Source: an uncultured Nostocoides sp.
GTDB lineage: Bacteria; Actinomycetota; Actinomycetes; Actinomycetales; Dermatophilaceae
DNA: 54,527 nt
Direction: 5' to 3'
NCBI GenBank assembly: GCA_937858995.1
Contig: CALLZC010000141.1
Location: 1-54,527 of the forward strand
Position numbers and translations under genes: made by a program. Shown piece by piece: positions 7,591-18,570 of the stretch. Positions within the stretch are counted from its first letter, which is position 1; every line of letters begins with the position of its first letter. Under the pieces are notes generated by a model. That model was not told the DNA's origin. It saw only the letters and a list, made by a program, of their open reading frames with translations, and did no database searches.

Positions 7591-9444
7591 TTAGCCGAGC
7601 ACCTCGGCGGCGGCGAGCCAATCCTCCTCGAGGGTGGCCACCTGGGTGTCCACCTCACGCAAGTCACTGCTGAGTTCAAGCATGGCTAGATGGTCGCTCG
7701 CCTGGGCGGCCATGGCCGCGTGAATACGCTCGGCACGTTCCGCGAGCCGCTGCAACTGCTTCTCGATCCGGGCCAGATCCTTGCGGGCCTCGCGCACCTG
7801 CGCCGCCGACGGGAGCGCGTGCGCCGGGCGCGGGGCCTCGGCGCCGTCAGATACCGGGGCCGCCGAGCCGCCCACCGTGCCTCCCGCAGCCGACGCCCGC
7901 GCTGCCGCGGAGCGCTCGAGCAGGCCGGCACGCAGCTGCAGGTACTGCTCGACCCCGCCCGGCAGGTCACGCAGCCGGCCGTCACCGAGCAGAGCCAGCT
8001 GGCGATCCGTGATCCGCTCAAGCAGGTAGCGGTCGTGCGAGACGACGACGAGCGTGCCGACCCACCCGTCGAGCAGATCCTCGAGCGCGGTCAGGGTGTC
8101 GATATCCAGGTCGTTGGTCGGTTCGTCCAGGAGGAGGACGTTGGGTTCATCGAGAAGGACTCGCAGGATTTGGAGCCGGCGGCGCTCCCCTCCTGAGAGG
8201 TCCCCGACGCGGGCCTGCTGACGGGGTCCGGGGAAGCCGAGCCGCTTGGCCAGGCTGGAGGCGCTGACCTGCTTGCCGCCGAGCAGGGTCGAGTGACGCA
8301 CCATTTCGACGGCTTCGATGACCTTGACCCCGGCCAGCTCGTCCAGCTCGCGGACCTCCTGGCTCACCACCCCGATCCGCACCGTGACACCGACCTTGCG
8401 CTTCCCGGAGTCCAGCGGCTGTTGCGCGTCAAGCACTCGCAGCACGCTGGACTTGCCCGAGCCATTGGCTCCCACCAGCCCGACGCGCTCGCCCGGAGCC
8501 AGCTGCCAGGTCACCCGGTCCAGGATCGGCGTGCTCCCGAAGGACAGGCTGGCCTGGTGCAGGTCGATGACGTCCTTGCCGAGCCGCGCCGTGGCGAACC
8601 GCATCAGCTCAACGGCGTCGCGCGGCGGCGGTTCGTTGGCGATCAGGGCGGTGGCGGCGTCGATCCGAAACTTCGGCTTGCTGGTGCGTGCCGGTGCGCC
8701 GCGCTGCAGCCACGCGAGTTCCTTGCGCAGCAGGTTGTTGCGGCGTTCGGCACTCACGGCGGCCATCCGCTCCCGCTCGGCCCGCGCCAGGACGTAGGCC
8801 GCATAGCCGCCGTCATAGGACGCCACCGAGCCACCGACGACCTCCCAGGTCTGCGTGGCGACCGCATCCAGGAACCAGCGGTCGTGGCTGACGACGACCA
8901 ACCCGCGCTCCGGGCCCGCCCACGTGCCGCTGAGGTATGCCGCCAGCCAGGCCACCCCCTCCACGTCCAGGTGGTTGGTGGGCTCGTCGAGCAAGAGCAG
9001 GTCGGCGTCGCCGACCAACGCCGCGGCCAGCGCGACCCGGCGCCGTTCCCCACCCGAGAGGGGCCCCACCGGGGCGTCCAAGCCGCCCACGCCACCGGCC
9101 CGCTCATCGCCGAGGAGACCGCTGATCACCGCGCGCACGCCGGCCTGACCCGACCATTCGTGCTCGGCAGCGGCGCCGAGGACGACCTCGCGCACGGTGG
9201 CGGTCGGCGGCAGCTCGTCATCCTGGGCGACCGCCGCCACGCGCAGCCCACCGGCATGCGTGATCCGCCCGGCGTCGATCGTCCGCGTCTTCGCGAGCAC
9301 GCCCAGCAGGGTGGACTTGCCTCCCCCATTGGCCCCGACGACACCGATACGGTCGCCGGTGTTGACGCCGAGCGAGATCGCGTCGAGCACCGTGGTGATA
9401 CCGGAGTGGACGGTGACGCGCTCGAGATTGACGAGATTCGCCAT
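7591..9444 (-). CDS. ABC-F family ATPase (ribosome-associated, Uup/EttA-like)
   Basis: Two ABC domains on one chain and no membrane segments: Walker A GANGGGKST near residue 40 and GANGSGKSS near 335; signatures LSGGERRRVALA and LSGGERRRLQIL; Walker B LLLLDEPTNHLD and LLLDEPTNDLD. The C-terminal about 90 residues form a predicted coiled coil. ABC-F proteins act on the ribosome, some giving antibiotic protection; the subtype cannot be settled here. Its ATG shares one base with the ispE stop (TGATG), so it is coupled to ispE. The 617-residue length is normal. Confidence 0.93.
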   Translation of the reverse strand: MANLVNLERVTVHSGITTVLDAISLGVNTGDRIGVVGANGGGKSTLLGVLAKTRTIDAGRITHAGGLRVAAVAQDDELPPTATVREVVLGAAAEHEWSGQAGVRAVISGLLGDERAGGVGGLDAPVGPLSGGERRRVALAAALVGDADLLLLDEPTNHLDVEGVAWLAAYLSGTWAGPERGLVVVSHDRWFLDAVATQTWEVVGGSVASYDGGYAAYVLARAERERMAAVSAERRNNLLRKELAWLQRGAPARTSKPKFRIDAATALIANEPPPRDAVELMRFATARLGKDVIDLHQASLSFGSTPILDRVTWQLAPGERVGLVGANGSGKSSVLRVLDAQQPLDSGKRKVGVTVRIGVVSQEVRELDELAGVKVIEAVEMVRHSTLLGGKQVSASSLAKRLGFPGPRQQARVGDLSGGERRRLQILRVLLDEPNVLLLDEPTNDLDIDTLTALEDLLDGWVGTLVVVSHDRYLLERITDRQLALLGDGRLRDLPGGVEQYLQLRAGLLERSAAARASAAGGTVGGSAAPVSDGAEAPRPAHALPSAAQVREARKDLARIEKQLQRLAERAERIHAAMAAQASDHLAMLELSSDLREVDTQVATLEEDWLAAAEVLG

Positions 9445-10376
9445 CAGTGGCGGGCCACCGCTTCGAGCCGTCCGACGACCGCGGGGCCGGTCGCCTTGCG
9501 GACATCACCCGCCGTGCCGGAGGCCGCGAGCGAGACGGCCAGGTCGATGGCGGCCTCCGCATCGCGCGCCAGGAAGGCGAGCGTGGGACCCGACCCGGAC
9601 ACGATGCCCGCGAGGGCGCCGAAGGAGATCCCGGCCTCCAGGACGGTGGCGAGAGCGGGTCGCAGCGATAGCGCGGCCGGCTGCAGGTCGTTGCCCAGGA
9701 CGGCCGCGAGCGCCTCGGCGTTGCCGAAGCTCAGGGCGGCCAGGAGTTCCTTGCTGGCCAGCGGCTCGGTGGGCATCGCGCCGTCACGCAGCCGGTCGCA
9801 CTCGGCATACACGGCCGGGGTCGACAACCCGTCCTCGGCCAGGGCAAAGACCCAGTGATACGTTCCCCGGCTCACCGCGGGGGCTACCCGCTCGCCGCGA
9901 CCGGTGCCGACGGCGGTCCCGCCGGTCAGGAGAAAGGGGACATCGCTGCCCAGCCCGGCCGCCAGCTCCCGCAAGCGCTCCATCCCCAGGTCCAGTCCCC
10001 ACAAGCGGTGGCACGCCAACAGCGTGCCGGCCGCGTCCGCCGACCCACCGGCCATACCCGCGGCCACCGGGATCTCCTTGCGGATGCGGATGCGCACGGG
10101 ACGCTCGAGCCCACACTCCGTGGCCAGGAGCCGGGCCGCGCGCAGCGCGAGATTGGTCTCGTCGCCCGGAACACCGGCGCTGGTTCGCCCGCCGATCTCG
10201 ATCCCCCACGCGCGATCAGGGCTCACCTCGATGGTGTCGTAGAGACTCACGGCCTGATAGACGGTGGCCAGCGTGTGATAGCCGTCCGCGCGGGGCGGGC
10301 CGACCCGCAATTCGAGGTTCACCTTTGCGGGCACCCGGACGCGGATGCCTGAGTGCAGCCGCGGTCCCGACGCCAT
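9444..10376 (-). CDS. ispE: 4-diphosphocytidyl-2-C-methyl-D-erythritol kinase
   Basis: GHMP kinase of the non-mevalonate isoprenoid pathway; it phosphorylates CDP-ME at the 2-hydroxyl. Visible: the N-terminal VPAKVNLELRVG with DGYHTL, the ATP loop PVAAGMAGGSADAAG at about residues 105-120, and the C-terminal IVSGSGPTLAFL. The start at 10376 (MASGPRL) gives 310 residues, the usual size. A longer frame would add Arg/Pro-rich sequence reaching into the rsmA end. The rsmA-ispE neighbourhood is conserved in actinomycetes. Confidence 0.95.
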   Translation of the reverse strand: MASGPRLHSGIRVRVPAKVNLELRVGPPRADGYHTLATVYQAVSLYDTIEVSPDRAWGIEIGGRTSAGVPGDETNLALRAARLLATECGLERPVRIRIRKEIPVAAGMAGGSADAAGTLLACHRLWGLDLGMERLRELAAGLGSDVPFLLTGGTAVGTGRGERVAPAVSRGTYHWVFALAEDGLSTPAVYAECDRLRDGAMPTEPLASKELLAALSFGNAEALAAVLGNDLQPAALSLRPALATVLEAGISFGALAGIVSGSGPTLAFLARDAEAAIDLAVSLAASGTAGDVRKATGPAVVGRLEAVARH

Positions 10377-10408
10377 GACGCCCACCCTAATGGAGCCGCG
10401 GCACTGCG

Positions 10409-11308
10409 CTAGAAGTCGCCCGGACCCGGGCGGGGCCGCGGCGGCTCGGGGTCCGCATACGCGCACCGGGCCGCGGCGATGTCGGCGAAGGCCGCAATGC
10501 CTAGGTGCTCACCGCGCGTGGTCGGATCCACCCCCGCCGCCGTGAGAATCGAGCTCGCGGCCGCCGGAGAGCCCGCCCACCCGGCCAGGGCCGAGCGCAA
10601 CATCTTGCGGCGTTGCGCGAACGCGGCGTCGACCACTGCGAAGACCTCACGGCGCCCGATGTCGGTGCGGGGCGGCTGCCCACGCTCGATGGCAACCAGT
10701 CCGGAGTCGACCTTGGGGACCGGCCAGAAGATGGTCCGTCCCACGGTCCCGGCGAGCCGGACCGTGCCGAACCAGGCCGCCTTGGCGCTGGGCGCTCCGT
10801 AGGTGCGCGATCCGGGCGGCGCAGCCAGGCGTTGAGCGACTTCGAGCTGGACCATGACCAGCACCCGATCGATGCTGGGGAAGGCCTCGAGCAGGTGGAG
10901 CACGACGGGCACCGAGATGTTGTACGGCAGGTTGGCGACCAGCTTGGTGGGCGCGGCCGGGAGCGCGGTGACCTTCAGCGCATCCCCGGGTATGACGCCC
11001 AGCCGCGCGCTGCGGTCGCCGGCCGCGCCGGCCACCGTTGCGGGAAGGGCGGCGGCGAGCACGGGGTCGATCTCGATGACCAGCACCCGGCCGGCACTTT
11101 CCAGGAGCCCCAGCGTGAGCGAGCCCAGCCCCGGCCCGACCTCGAGGACGACGTCCTCGGGTGTGACCTCGGCGAGCCGCACGATCCGGCGGACCGTGTT
11201 GGCGTCGATGACGAAGTTTTGGCCCCACGCCTTGGTGGGGCGGATGCCGTGTTCGCTCGCCAGCCGCCGGATATCGGCGGCGCCGAGGAAGTGCACGGGC
11301 TCGTTCAC
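10409..11308 (-). CDS. rsmA: 16S rRNA (A1518/A1519-N6,N6)-dimethyltransferase
   Basis: Dimethylates two adjacent adenines in helix 45 of 16S rRNA. Rossmann motif I is [17 protein letters not shown], catalytic motif IV is [12 protein letters not shown], and the N-terminal [10 protein letters not shown] is typical of KsgA. I place the start at GTG 11308 (VNEPVHFLG) because TAGGGT ends exactly seven bases upstream, a leaderless arrangement; a second GTG at 11317 would overlap that box. The C-terminus has a Pro-rich tail. Confidence 0.95.
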   Translation of the reverse strand: MNEPVHFLGAADIRRLASEHGIRPTKAWGQNFVIDANTVRRIVRLAEVTPEDVVLEVGPGLGSLTLGLLESAGRVLVIEIDPVLAAALPATVAGAAGDRSARLGVIPGDALKVTALPAAPTKLVANLPYNISVPVVLHLLEAFPSIDRVLVMVQLEVAQRLAAPPGSRTYGAPSAKAAWFGTVRLAGTVGRTIFWPVPKVDSGLVAIERGQPPRTDIGRREVFAVVDAAFAQRRKMLRSALAGWAGSPAAASSILTAAGVDPTTRGEHLGIAAFADIAAARCAYADPEPPRPRPGPGDF

Positions 11309-11315
11309 AGCGGCC

Positions 11316-11321
11316 ACCCTA
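11316..11321 (-). promoter_or_regulatory. -10 box for leaderless rsmA
   Basis: TAGGGT on the minus strand, 7 bases before the GTG at 11308. Confidence 0.5.
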
Positions 11322-11401
11322 TGCGGGAGCCTGGCGATCTACTGCGCGTGTTCGGACCGAGGCGCCGGGCGCGACCGCGGCGGTATGTGCACCAACAAGC
11401 G

Positions 11402-11434
11402 CGCGCCGCCCCGCCGAGGTGGCGGGACGGCGCG
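11402..11434 (-). terminator. GC-rich terminator hairpin after rpfB
   Basis: A 14-position stem (11402-11415 with 11421-11434) with a single C-A mismatch encloses the loop GAGGT. It lies between the rpfB stop and the rsmA promoter. There is no T tract, as is common for actinomycete terminators. Confidence 0.7.
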
Positions 11435-11452
11435 AGGCGCTAGCGAGCGGAC

Positions 11453-12911
<1,459 letters not shown>

Positions 12912-13760
12912 TCACCACGGTCCGTAAAGGTCCTCGCTCGTGGCACTGACGGCCTCGCACAGGTGGGCGACGGCCACCCCGAGGACAGCGGCCGCAGTGC
13001 GGGCCGTGGTGGCCAGGAGGTAGGGCGAGTTGCCCGCGCCGCGCCACGGATGCGGCGTCAGATAGGGCGCGTCGGTCTCGAGCAGGAGCCGGTCCAGGGG
13101 CGTCACCGCGAGGGCATCCCGCAGGCCGTGGTTGTTCTTGAAGGTGATGGGGCCTGCGAACGAGAGGTAGAAGCCGCGCTCCAGGCACTCCCGGGCGAAG
13201 TTGACGTCGCCGCTGAAGCAGTGCAGGACCACCCGCCGGGGTGCCCCGCAGTCATCAAGCACAGCGAGGACCTGCTCGTGACTGTCGCGATCATGGATTT
13301 GCAGGGGCTTGTCCAGTCGCTTGGCGAGCTCGATATGCCAGCGGAACGACTCATGCTGCACCTCGCGACCCTGCGGGCCGGTGCGGAAATAGTCCAGGCC
13401 GCTCTCCCCAACGACCCGAACCCGGGGATCCGCTGCCAGTTCGGCGATGCGGGCGTATGCCGCGGCCAAGGCCCCCTGAGCCGCCAGGCGCGGCGCCTCG
13501 TTCGGATGCAGGGCCACCCCCGCGACCAGCTCGGGATGCTGATGCGCCAGCCGCACACTGATTTCCGCGGACGCGAGGTCGCAGCCGATCTGCACAATCC
13601 GGTCCACCCCGACCGCTCCGGCCGCGGCCACGGCCGCCGCCACACCGAGCGTCGGCACGTCGTCCCGCACGAGGTCGAGGTGAGCGTGGTTGTCCACCAA
13701 CGGCATGGGCAACGGGTCGGGGTGCGGCGGGAGCACCTGGCGGGTGGAGTGGTGCGGCAT
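12912..13760 (-). CDS. tatD: TatD family metal-dependent deoxyribonuclease
   Basis: TIM-barrel amidohydrolase-fold nuclease. Metal ligands are visible: VDNHAHLDL near the N-terminus, GESGLDYFR, HDRDSHEQ, HCFSGD, and LLLETDAPYLTPHPWRG near the end. The 282 residues include about 18 extra N-terminal residues before MPLVDNH; an internal start at 13706 is possible. It lies immediately downstream of metG on the same strand (8-base gap), the standard pairing, and is probably co-transcribed with it. Confidence 0.93.
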   Translation of the reverse strand: MPHHSTRQVLPPHPDPLPMPLVDNHAHLDLVRDDVPTLGVAAAVAAAGAVGVDRIVQIGCDLASAEISVRLAHQHPELVAGVALHPNEAPRLAAQGALAAAYARIAELAADPRVRVVGESGLDYFRTGPQGREVQHESFRWHIELAKRLDKPLQIHDRDSHEQVLAVLDDCGAPRRVVLHCFSGDVNFARECLERGFYLSFAGPITFKNNHGLRDALAVTPLDRLLLETDAPYLTPHPWRGAGNSPYLLATTARTAAAVLGVAVAHLCEAVSATSEDLYGPW

Positions 13761-13768
13761 CGAGGGGC

Positions 13769-15562
13769 TCAGCTACCCATCCGGGCGAGTTCTTCGGCCA
13801 CCACGGAGTCCTCGAGCTTGACGAAGACCGGGGACGGCTTGCCGATGGGCGTTCCCGCTCGCACCGGGGTGCGCTCCCATCGAGGGGTGTCGCGGTAGTC
13901 GCCGGTGATGATCGGATACGGCCGCCCGTCATCGAGGTCGTTGACCTGCTCGACGTGCGGCATCGGCATGAACGTGCCCTCCCCGCCGAGCACCGCGTGC
14001 ACGGCGTTGGCCGAATGCGGGAGCATCGGCGCCAGCAGGGTGTTGCAGTCGCTCACGCACTGGGCAAGGACATGCAGGACCGTTCCCAGCCGTTCGCGCT
14101 GCTCGGGCGCCTTGAGTTTGAACGGCTCGGTCCGCGAGATGTACGCATTGACCTCGGACACCACGCGCATCGCCTCGGCCGTCGCCGCGCGCAGGCGCTG
14201 GCGCCGCAGCAATTCGCCGACGCGCTCGAAGCCCCCCGCGACCAGGTCCAGGATGGCCTGGTCCTGCGGGGCGAGCGGACCGCATACGGGGATCTCACCG
14301 AAGTTCTTGTGGATCATCGTGGCGGTCCGGTTCACCAGATTGCCCCACCCCGCGACCAGCTCGGAATTGGTGCGCTGGACGAACTCTCGCCACGTGAAGT
14401 CGGCATCGGAGGTCTCCGGACCGGCCGCGCAAATGACATAGCGCAGCGCATCCGGCTGGTAGCGCGTCAGCACATCCCGCACCAGGATGGTGTGGCCCCG
14501 ACTGGTGGAGAACTGCTGCGACTCCATGGTCAGGTACTCGGAGCTGACCACCTCGGTCGGCAGGTTCAAGGCGCCGTATGCGCCGGGCTCGCCCCCCTTG
14601 TCCCCCGCGCCCATGTAGCCCAGGAGTTCGGCAGGCCAGATCTGGGAGTGGAAGGTGATGTTGTCCTTGCCCATGAAGTAGTAGGACAGGGCCTCGGGGT
14701 CGTTCCACCACTCGCGCCAGCGCTCGGGCGCACCCTGGCGACGCGCCCATTCGATGGATGCCGAGAGATAGCCGATGACCGCGTCGAACCAGACATACAG
14801 CTTCTTGGTCGGCAACTCCCGCCAGCCGTCCAGGGGCACCGGAATCCCCCAGTCGATGTCACGGGTCATGGCGCGCGGTTTGATGTCGGAGAGGATGTTC
14901 AGGCTGAACTTGATGACATTGGGTCGCCAGGTGCCGCTGGCGGCCCGGTCCTCCAGATAGGCCCGCAGACTATCCGCAAGCGCCGGCAGGTCGAGGAAGA
15001 AGTGCTGTGTCTCGACGAACTCGGGTGTCTCCCCGTTGATCTTGCTGCGCGGGTTGATCAACTCCTCGGGCTCGAGCTGATTGCCGCAGTTGTCGCATTG
15101 ATCACCCCGCGCCTCGCCGTAGCCGCAGATCGGGCACGTCCCCTCGATATAGCGGTCGGGCAGCGTGCGCCCGGTCGAGGGCGAGATCGCCCCCCGGGTC
15201 GTGCGCTCGATCATGTACCCATTGGCCCAGACCTGCCGGAAGAGCTCCTGCGCCACGGCATAGTGGTTGACGGTCGTCGTGCGCGTGTACAGGTCATACG
15301 AGCAGCCGAGGTCGGCCAGTTCGTGGGCGATAACGGCGTGGTTGACGTCGACGAGTTCGCGAGCGGTGACCCCCTGCTGGTCGGCCAGCACCAGGATCGG
15401 GGTGCCATGCTCGTCGGAACCGCTGACCATCAGGACCGCGTGGCCGCTCATCCGCATGAAGCGCGCAAAGACGTCGGAGGGCACGCCGAACCCGGCAACG
15501 TGCCCCAGGTGACGTGGCCCGTTGGCATACGGCCACGCGACGGCGGCAAGAACCTTGGTCAT
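13769..15562 (-). CDS. metG: Methionyl-tRNA synthetase
   Basis: Charges tRNA-Met. From 15562 the protein has 597 residues: class I HIGH-type motif [15 protein letters not shown] near the N-terminus, a four-Cys zinc knuckle [18 protein letters not shown], and the KMSKS-equivalent loop read as QQFSTSRG. Relatives as I recall them have KKFSTSR, so the first motif lysine is replaced by Gln here. No C-terminal EMAP-like domain is present. MTKVLAA at 15562 is preferred to the ATG 24 bases upstream because TAGAAT lies seven bases before it (leaderless). Confidence 0.96.
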   Translation of the reverse strand: MTKVLAAVAWPYANGPRHLGHVAGFGVPSDVFARFMRMSGHAVLMVSGSDEHGTPILVLADQQGVTARELVDVNHAVIAHELADLGCSYDLYTRTTTVNHYAVAQELFRQVWANGYMIERTTRGAISPSTGRTLPDRYIEGTCPICGYGEARGDQCDNCGNQLEPEELINPRSKINGETPEFVETQHFFLDLPALADSLRAYLEDRAASGTWRPNVIKFSLNILSDIKPRAMTRDIDWGIPVPLDGWRELPTKKLYVWFDAVIGYLSASIEWARRQGAPERWREWWNDPEALSYYFMGKDNITFHSQIWPAELLGYMGAGDKGGEPGAYGALNLPTEVVSSEYLTMESQQFSTSRGHTILVRDVLTRYQPDALRYVICAAGPETSDADFTWREFVQRTNSELVAGWGNLVNRTATMIHKNFGEIPVCGPLAPQDQAILDLVAGGFERVGELLRRQRLRAATAEAMRVVSEVNAYISRTEPFKLKAPEQRERLGTVLHVLAQCVSDCNTLLAPMLPHSANAVHAVLGGEGTFMPMPHVEQVNDLDDGRPYPIITGDYRDTPRWERTPVRAGTPIGKPSPVFVKLEDSVVAEELARMGS

Positions 15563-15569
15563 GGGACGA

Positions 15570-15575
15570 ATTCTA
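15570..15575 (-). promoter_or_regulatory. -10 box for leaderless metG
   Basis: TAGAAT on the minus strand, 7 bases before the metG ATG. It suggests metG-tatD start from a leaderless transcript with no 5' UTR control. Confidence 0.55.
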
Positions 15576-15631
15576 GGGAGCCCCACGGGTCCGGCTGCCC
15601 ACGGCCGAGGGCGAGGCCCGCGAGGGCGAGG

Positions 15632-16246
15632 TCAGGCGTAGCTCAGGCCGGCGTCGTCGCCCTCTGGGCCCCGACGATTGCGCCACCGGTGCACCCGGCG
15701 CCATACCCACAAGAGGATGCCCAAGAGCACGACCAAAGCGAGGATCACCAGGATCGGGATGAAGATGGCGATGAGGGACAGGCCGATGGCCGCACCATCC
15801 TCGACGGTGGATACCACGGGAGCCCCCGCGCCGAGGGTGCCGGCGTTGATGGCCGGCCGGGCCGCCATCTTGCCGCTGTGCACCAGCCCCGAGACCACGA
15901 TGCCGAGCACGATGCCCAGCCACTGGTTCTGCTGCATCCAGGTGGATTTGTCGAGGGATTCGGCGGCCGACGTGGCCGCGAAGATCAGTCCACCCATACT
16001 CGGGCGGATGAAAGTCTGGACGGCGTCATTGATGGTGTCGACGGCCGGGATCTTGTCCAGGACGAACTCGGCGAGCAGCAACACGGAGCCGATGCCGATC
16101 GCCCACCAGCTCTCGATCCACGCAAATGTGCTCGGCAAGGTGATGATGTCGGTGAAGCGCGCGATCAGCGCGACGATCAGGAACGGGATGTAGGCGTTGA
16201 GCCCGGCAGCGGCCGAGAGCCCCATGCCCGTCAGAGCGGCGATCAT
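15632..16246 (-). CDS. DUF4126 family membrane protein
   Basis: A 204-residue polytopic protein of unknown function with about five hydrophobic segments (near 3-28, 48-65, 83-100, 105-125 and 155-180) and a basic C-terminal tail. The pattern MGLSAAAGLNAYIPFLIVAL at the start, then PSMGGLIFAA and AINAGTLGAGAPVVSTVEDG, matches the DUF4126 family. Same strand as metG, 69 bases upstream of its start. No catalytic motif is visible. Confidence 0.8.
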   Translation of the reverse strand: MIAALTGMGLSAAAGLNAYIPFLIVALIARFTDIITLPSTFAWIESWWAIGIGSVLLLAEFVLDKIPAVDTINDAVQTFIRPSMGGLIFAATSAAESLDKSTWMQQNQWLGIVLGIVVSGLVHSGKMAARPAINAGTLGAGAPVVSTVEDGAAIGLSLIAIFIPILVILALVVLLGILLWVWRRVHRWRNRRGPEGDDAGLSYA

Positions 16247-16402
16247 GAACCGAGGGTAGCTTTCTGTGCGGTGGGATCGACCTGTGCGATCCGAGCACTC
16301 TCAGGAAACGCTCGTTCAGCTCCGCCGCATTCCGGCCGCCACCCACGACTCTCACGGGCGGCTCCCAGCCACGTGCGGTCGGCACGCGGCACACTGTCCC
16401 GC

Positions 16403-17236
16403 ATGACTGCAGCCGGTATGCCGTCCGGTCCGGCCAGGCCCGAGGCACCTGCGGCGCACTACCCTCGCGCCGATCTCCCCACGACCGGGTTGACCCGGCG
16501 GCAGGTGGTCGCCGAGACCTGGCTGGTGTTGGGCGTCTCCTTAGGCGCATCGGCCATCTGGGCCATGCTGCGGATCATCGAGCGGCTCACGCGGGCGGTG
16601 GCGCTGAACCAGCAGACCGCATCGCTGAACAACTCGGTGACCCCGGATCGCCCCTGGCTCGACCTGAGCTATCAGCTCACTGGCATCGTGCTCGGAGTGC
16701 TCCCCGCCTTCCTGGCGCTGCACCTGCTGCGCCGCGACGACGCCGCAGCCCTGCGCGCGATCGGATGGGACCGGCGCCACCCGGCCGGCGACCTACTGCG
16801 CGGACTCGGACTGACCGCACTCATCGGCATACCCGGCTTGGGCCTCTATCTCGCCGCGCGCGCCCTGAATCTCAATGCCACGATCGCGGCCGCCAACCTG
16901 ACCGAGAACTGGTGGGCCATCCCGGTCCTGGTCCTGGCCGCCGCGCAGAACGCCATCCTCGAAGAGGTGGTCATGGTCGGCTACCTGCTGACCCGATGGC
17001 AGCAAGCGGGCTGGCCGGTATGGCGGGCGATCGGGGTCTCGGCGGTGATCCGCGGCGGCTACCACCTCTATCAGGGCTTCGGTGGGTTCGTCGGCAATCT
17101 CGTCATGGGGCTGATCTTCGGCTACCTCTACACCCGCACGCGGCGCGTGAAGCCATTGGTCATCGCCCACACCCTGCTCGATGTCATCGCCTTCGTGGGA
17201 TACACCCTGCTGCGCGATCGGGTCGGCTGGCTCTGA
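16403..17236 (+). CDS. CPBP family intramembrane metalloprotease-like protein
   Basis: A 277-residue membrane protein with about eight hydrophobic segments. The CPBP (Abi/Rce1-like) motifs are recognisable: EEVVMVGYL for motif 1, with the usual Arg of EExxxR replaced; RGGYHLYQG for motif 2; and IAHTLLD for motif 3. Members cleave prenylated or peptide substrates or act in immunity; the role here is unknown. ATG 16403 has a weak CACACT box 7 bases before it. The same frame is open far upstream only because it runs antisense to metG and DUF4126. Confidence 0.85.
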   Translation: MTAAGMPSGPARPEAPAAHYPRADLPTTGLTRRQVVAETWLVLGVSLGASAIWAMLRIIERLTRAVALNQQTASLNNSVTPDRPWLDLSYQLTGIVLGVLPAFLALHLLRRDDAAALRAIGWDRRHPAGDLLRGLGLTALIGIPGLGLYLAARALNLNATIAAANLTENWWAIPVLVLAAAQNAILEEVVMVGYLLTRWQQAGWPVWRAIGVSAVIRGGYHLYQGFGGFVGNLVMGLIFGYLYTRTRRVKPLVIAHTLLDVIAFVGYTLLRDRVGWL

Positions 17237-17290
17237 GCCGCTCGGGCGCCACCGGCTGCGCGGCGCGGCTACCACTGCCAGAATCGAGCC

Positions 17291-18541
17291 ATGATGCGCC
17301 GGCTCGGGTTCCCTGACGCCTCGCATCACAAAGCACTGGTTCTTGGCCTGGCCATTGACGCCCTGGGCAGTGGCGTCTTCATGCCCGCGTCGATCGTCTA
17401 TTTCCTGGTGACCACCGATGTGGGGACCGCCGGCGTGGGTCTGGCCCTGAGCGTGGCCGCCGTCGCCGCCGTGCCCTTCGTCCTGCTGTCCGGGGTGTTG
17501 GTCGACCGATTCGGTCCCAAACGCGTCATCCTGGCCGGCAACCTCATCTCCGCCGTCGCGTTCACGAGTTTCCTGTGGGCGCACAGCTTTTGGAGCATCG
17601 TCGCGGTCGAGGCATTGGCCGCCTTGGGCCTGAGCGTCTTCTGGAGCGCCTTCTCGCCGCTCGTCGCGTCAGCCACCCCCGAGGGGGAACGCGAGGTGTG
17701 GTTCGGCTTCCTGGGCGCCTTGCGCAATGTCGGCTTCGCGCTCGGTGGTCTGGTAGCCGGTCTGGCCATGACCGTCGGGACGGTCGCGGCATACCGCACC
17801 CTGGTCCTGGCCAATGCCGCCAGCTATCTCCTGGCCTTTGCCGCCCTGGCCCGGGTGCCGCACGGAGCCGCGCCCGAGGCCTCACACCCAGCGGATGCCG
17901 GCGCTTCGGTGGGCTGGGGGGTCCTGCTGCGCGATCGGGGCTACCTGGCCCTCGTCGGCGTCAACACGGCAGCCGCCCTGTGCACCTTGACCCTCAACGT
18001 GGCGATCCCGGTCTATGTGATCGACGTCCTGGGGCTGCCGGGGTGGGTCAGCGGCGCGCTCTTTGCGCTGAACACGCTCATGATCGGTTTCGGCCAGGGG
18101 CTGGTGGTGCGCCGGATGGACGGGCACACGCGCGCGATCATCGTCATCCTGAGCTTCGCCCTGTATGCCGTGGGCTTCCTCGCCCTCGCGGCGAGCGCGA
18201 CCCTGCCGGCTGCCTGGGCGGTGACCGGGATCATGCTGTCGGTCACGGTCTATACGCTCGGCGAGTTGCTCGGCGGACCCCCGATGTCCGCTGCGGCCGT
18301 CGACGCCGCGCCGGTGGCGTACCGCGGGCGGTACCTGTCCGCATACCAACTGTCGTGGGTGGGTGCCGGGATCATCGCCCCCGCCCTCTATCTCGCGCTG
18401 CTCGATCACGACCGGTTCAGCCTGTGGGGGCTGCTCGTCGGGGTGGCCGCGCTGGGCGCCATCGCGATCCGGCTGCTGGCGGCCCGCCTTCCGGCCGCGC
18501 GTGCCGTCGTGACCAGCGCGGCCGCCGGCGCGGGGCCTTAG
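17291..18541 (+). CDS. MFS transporter
   Basis: Major facilitator superfamily permease of 416 residues with about 12 hydrophobic segments. The loop 2-3 motif is visible as GVLVDRFGPKRV, with a similar RRMDGHTR in the second half. The subfamily fits small drug or metabolite exporters of actinomycetes; the substrate is unknown. A CAGAAT box lies six bases before the ATG. It follows the CPBP gene on the same strand after 54 bases. The C-terminus is Ala-rich. Confidence 0.88.
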   Translation: MMRRLGFPDASHHKALVLGLAIDALGSGVFMPASIVYFLVTTDVGTAGVGLALSVAAVAAVPFVLLSGVLVDRFGPKRVILAGNLISAVAFTSFLWAHSFWSIVAVEALAALGLSVFWSAFSPLVASATPEGEREVWFGFLGALRNVGFALGGLVAGLAMTVGTVAAYRTLVLANAASYLLAFAALARVPHGAAPEASHPADAGASVGWGVLLRDRGYLALVGVNTAAALCTLTLNVAIPVYVIDVLGLPGWVSGALFALNTLMIGFGQGLVVRRMDGHTRAIIVILSFALYAVGFLALAASATLPAAWAVTGIMLSVTVYTLGELLGGPPMSAAAVDAAPVAYRGRYLSAYQLSWVGAGIIAPALYLALLDHDRFSLWGLLVGVAALGAIAIRLLAARLPAARAVVTSAAAGAGP

Positions 18542-18570
18542 GGCGGCGGGGCCATAGGCACGGCGCAGCG

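Noticed and set aside
13955-16402. Long upstream extension of the CPBP frame
   Set aside because: Runs antisense to metG and DUF4126; the protein similarity begins only at MTAAGMPSG (16403).
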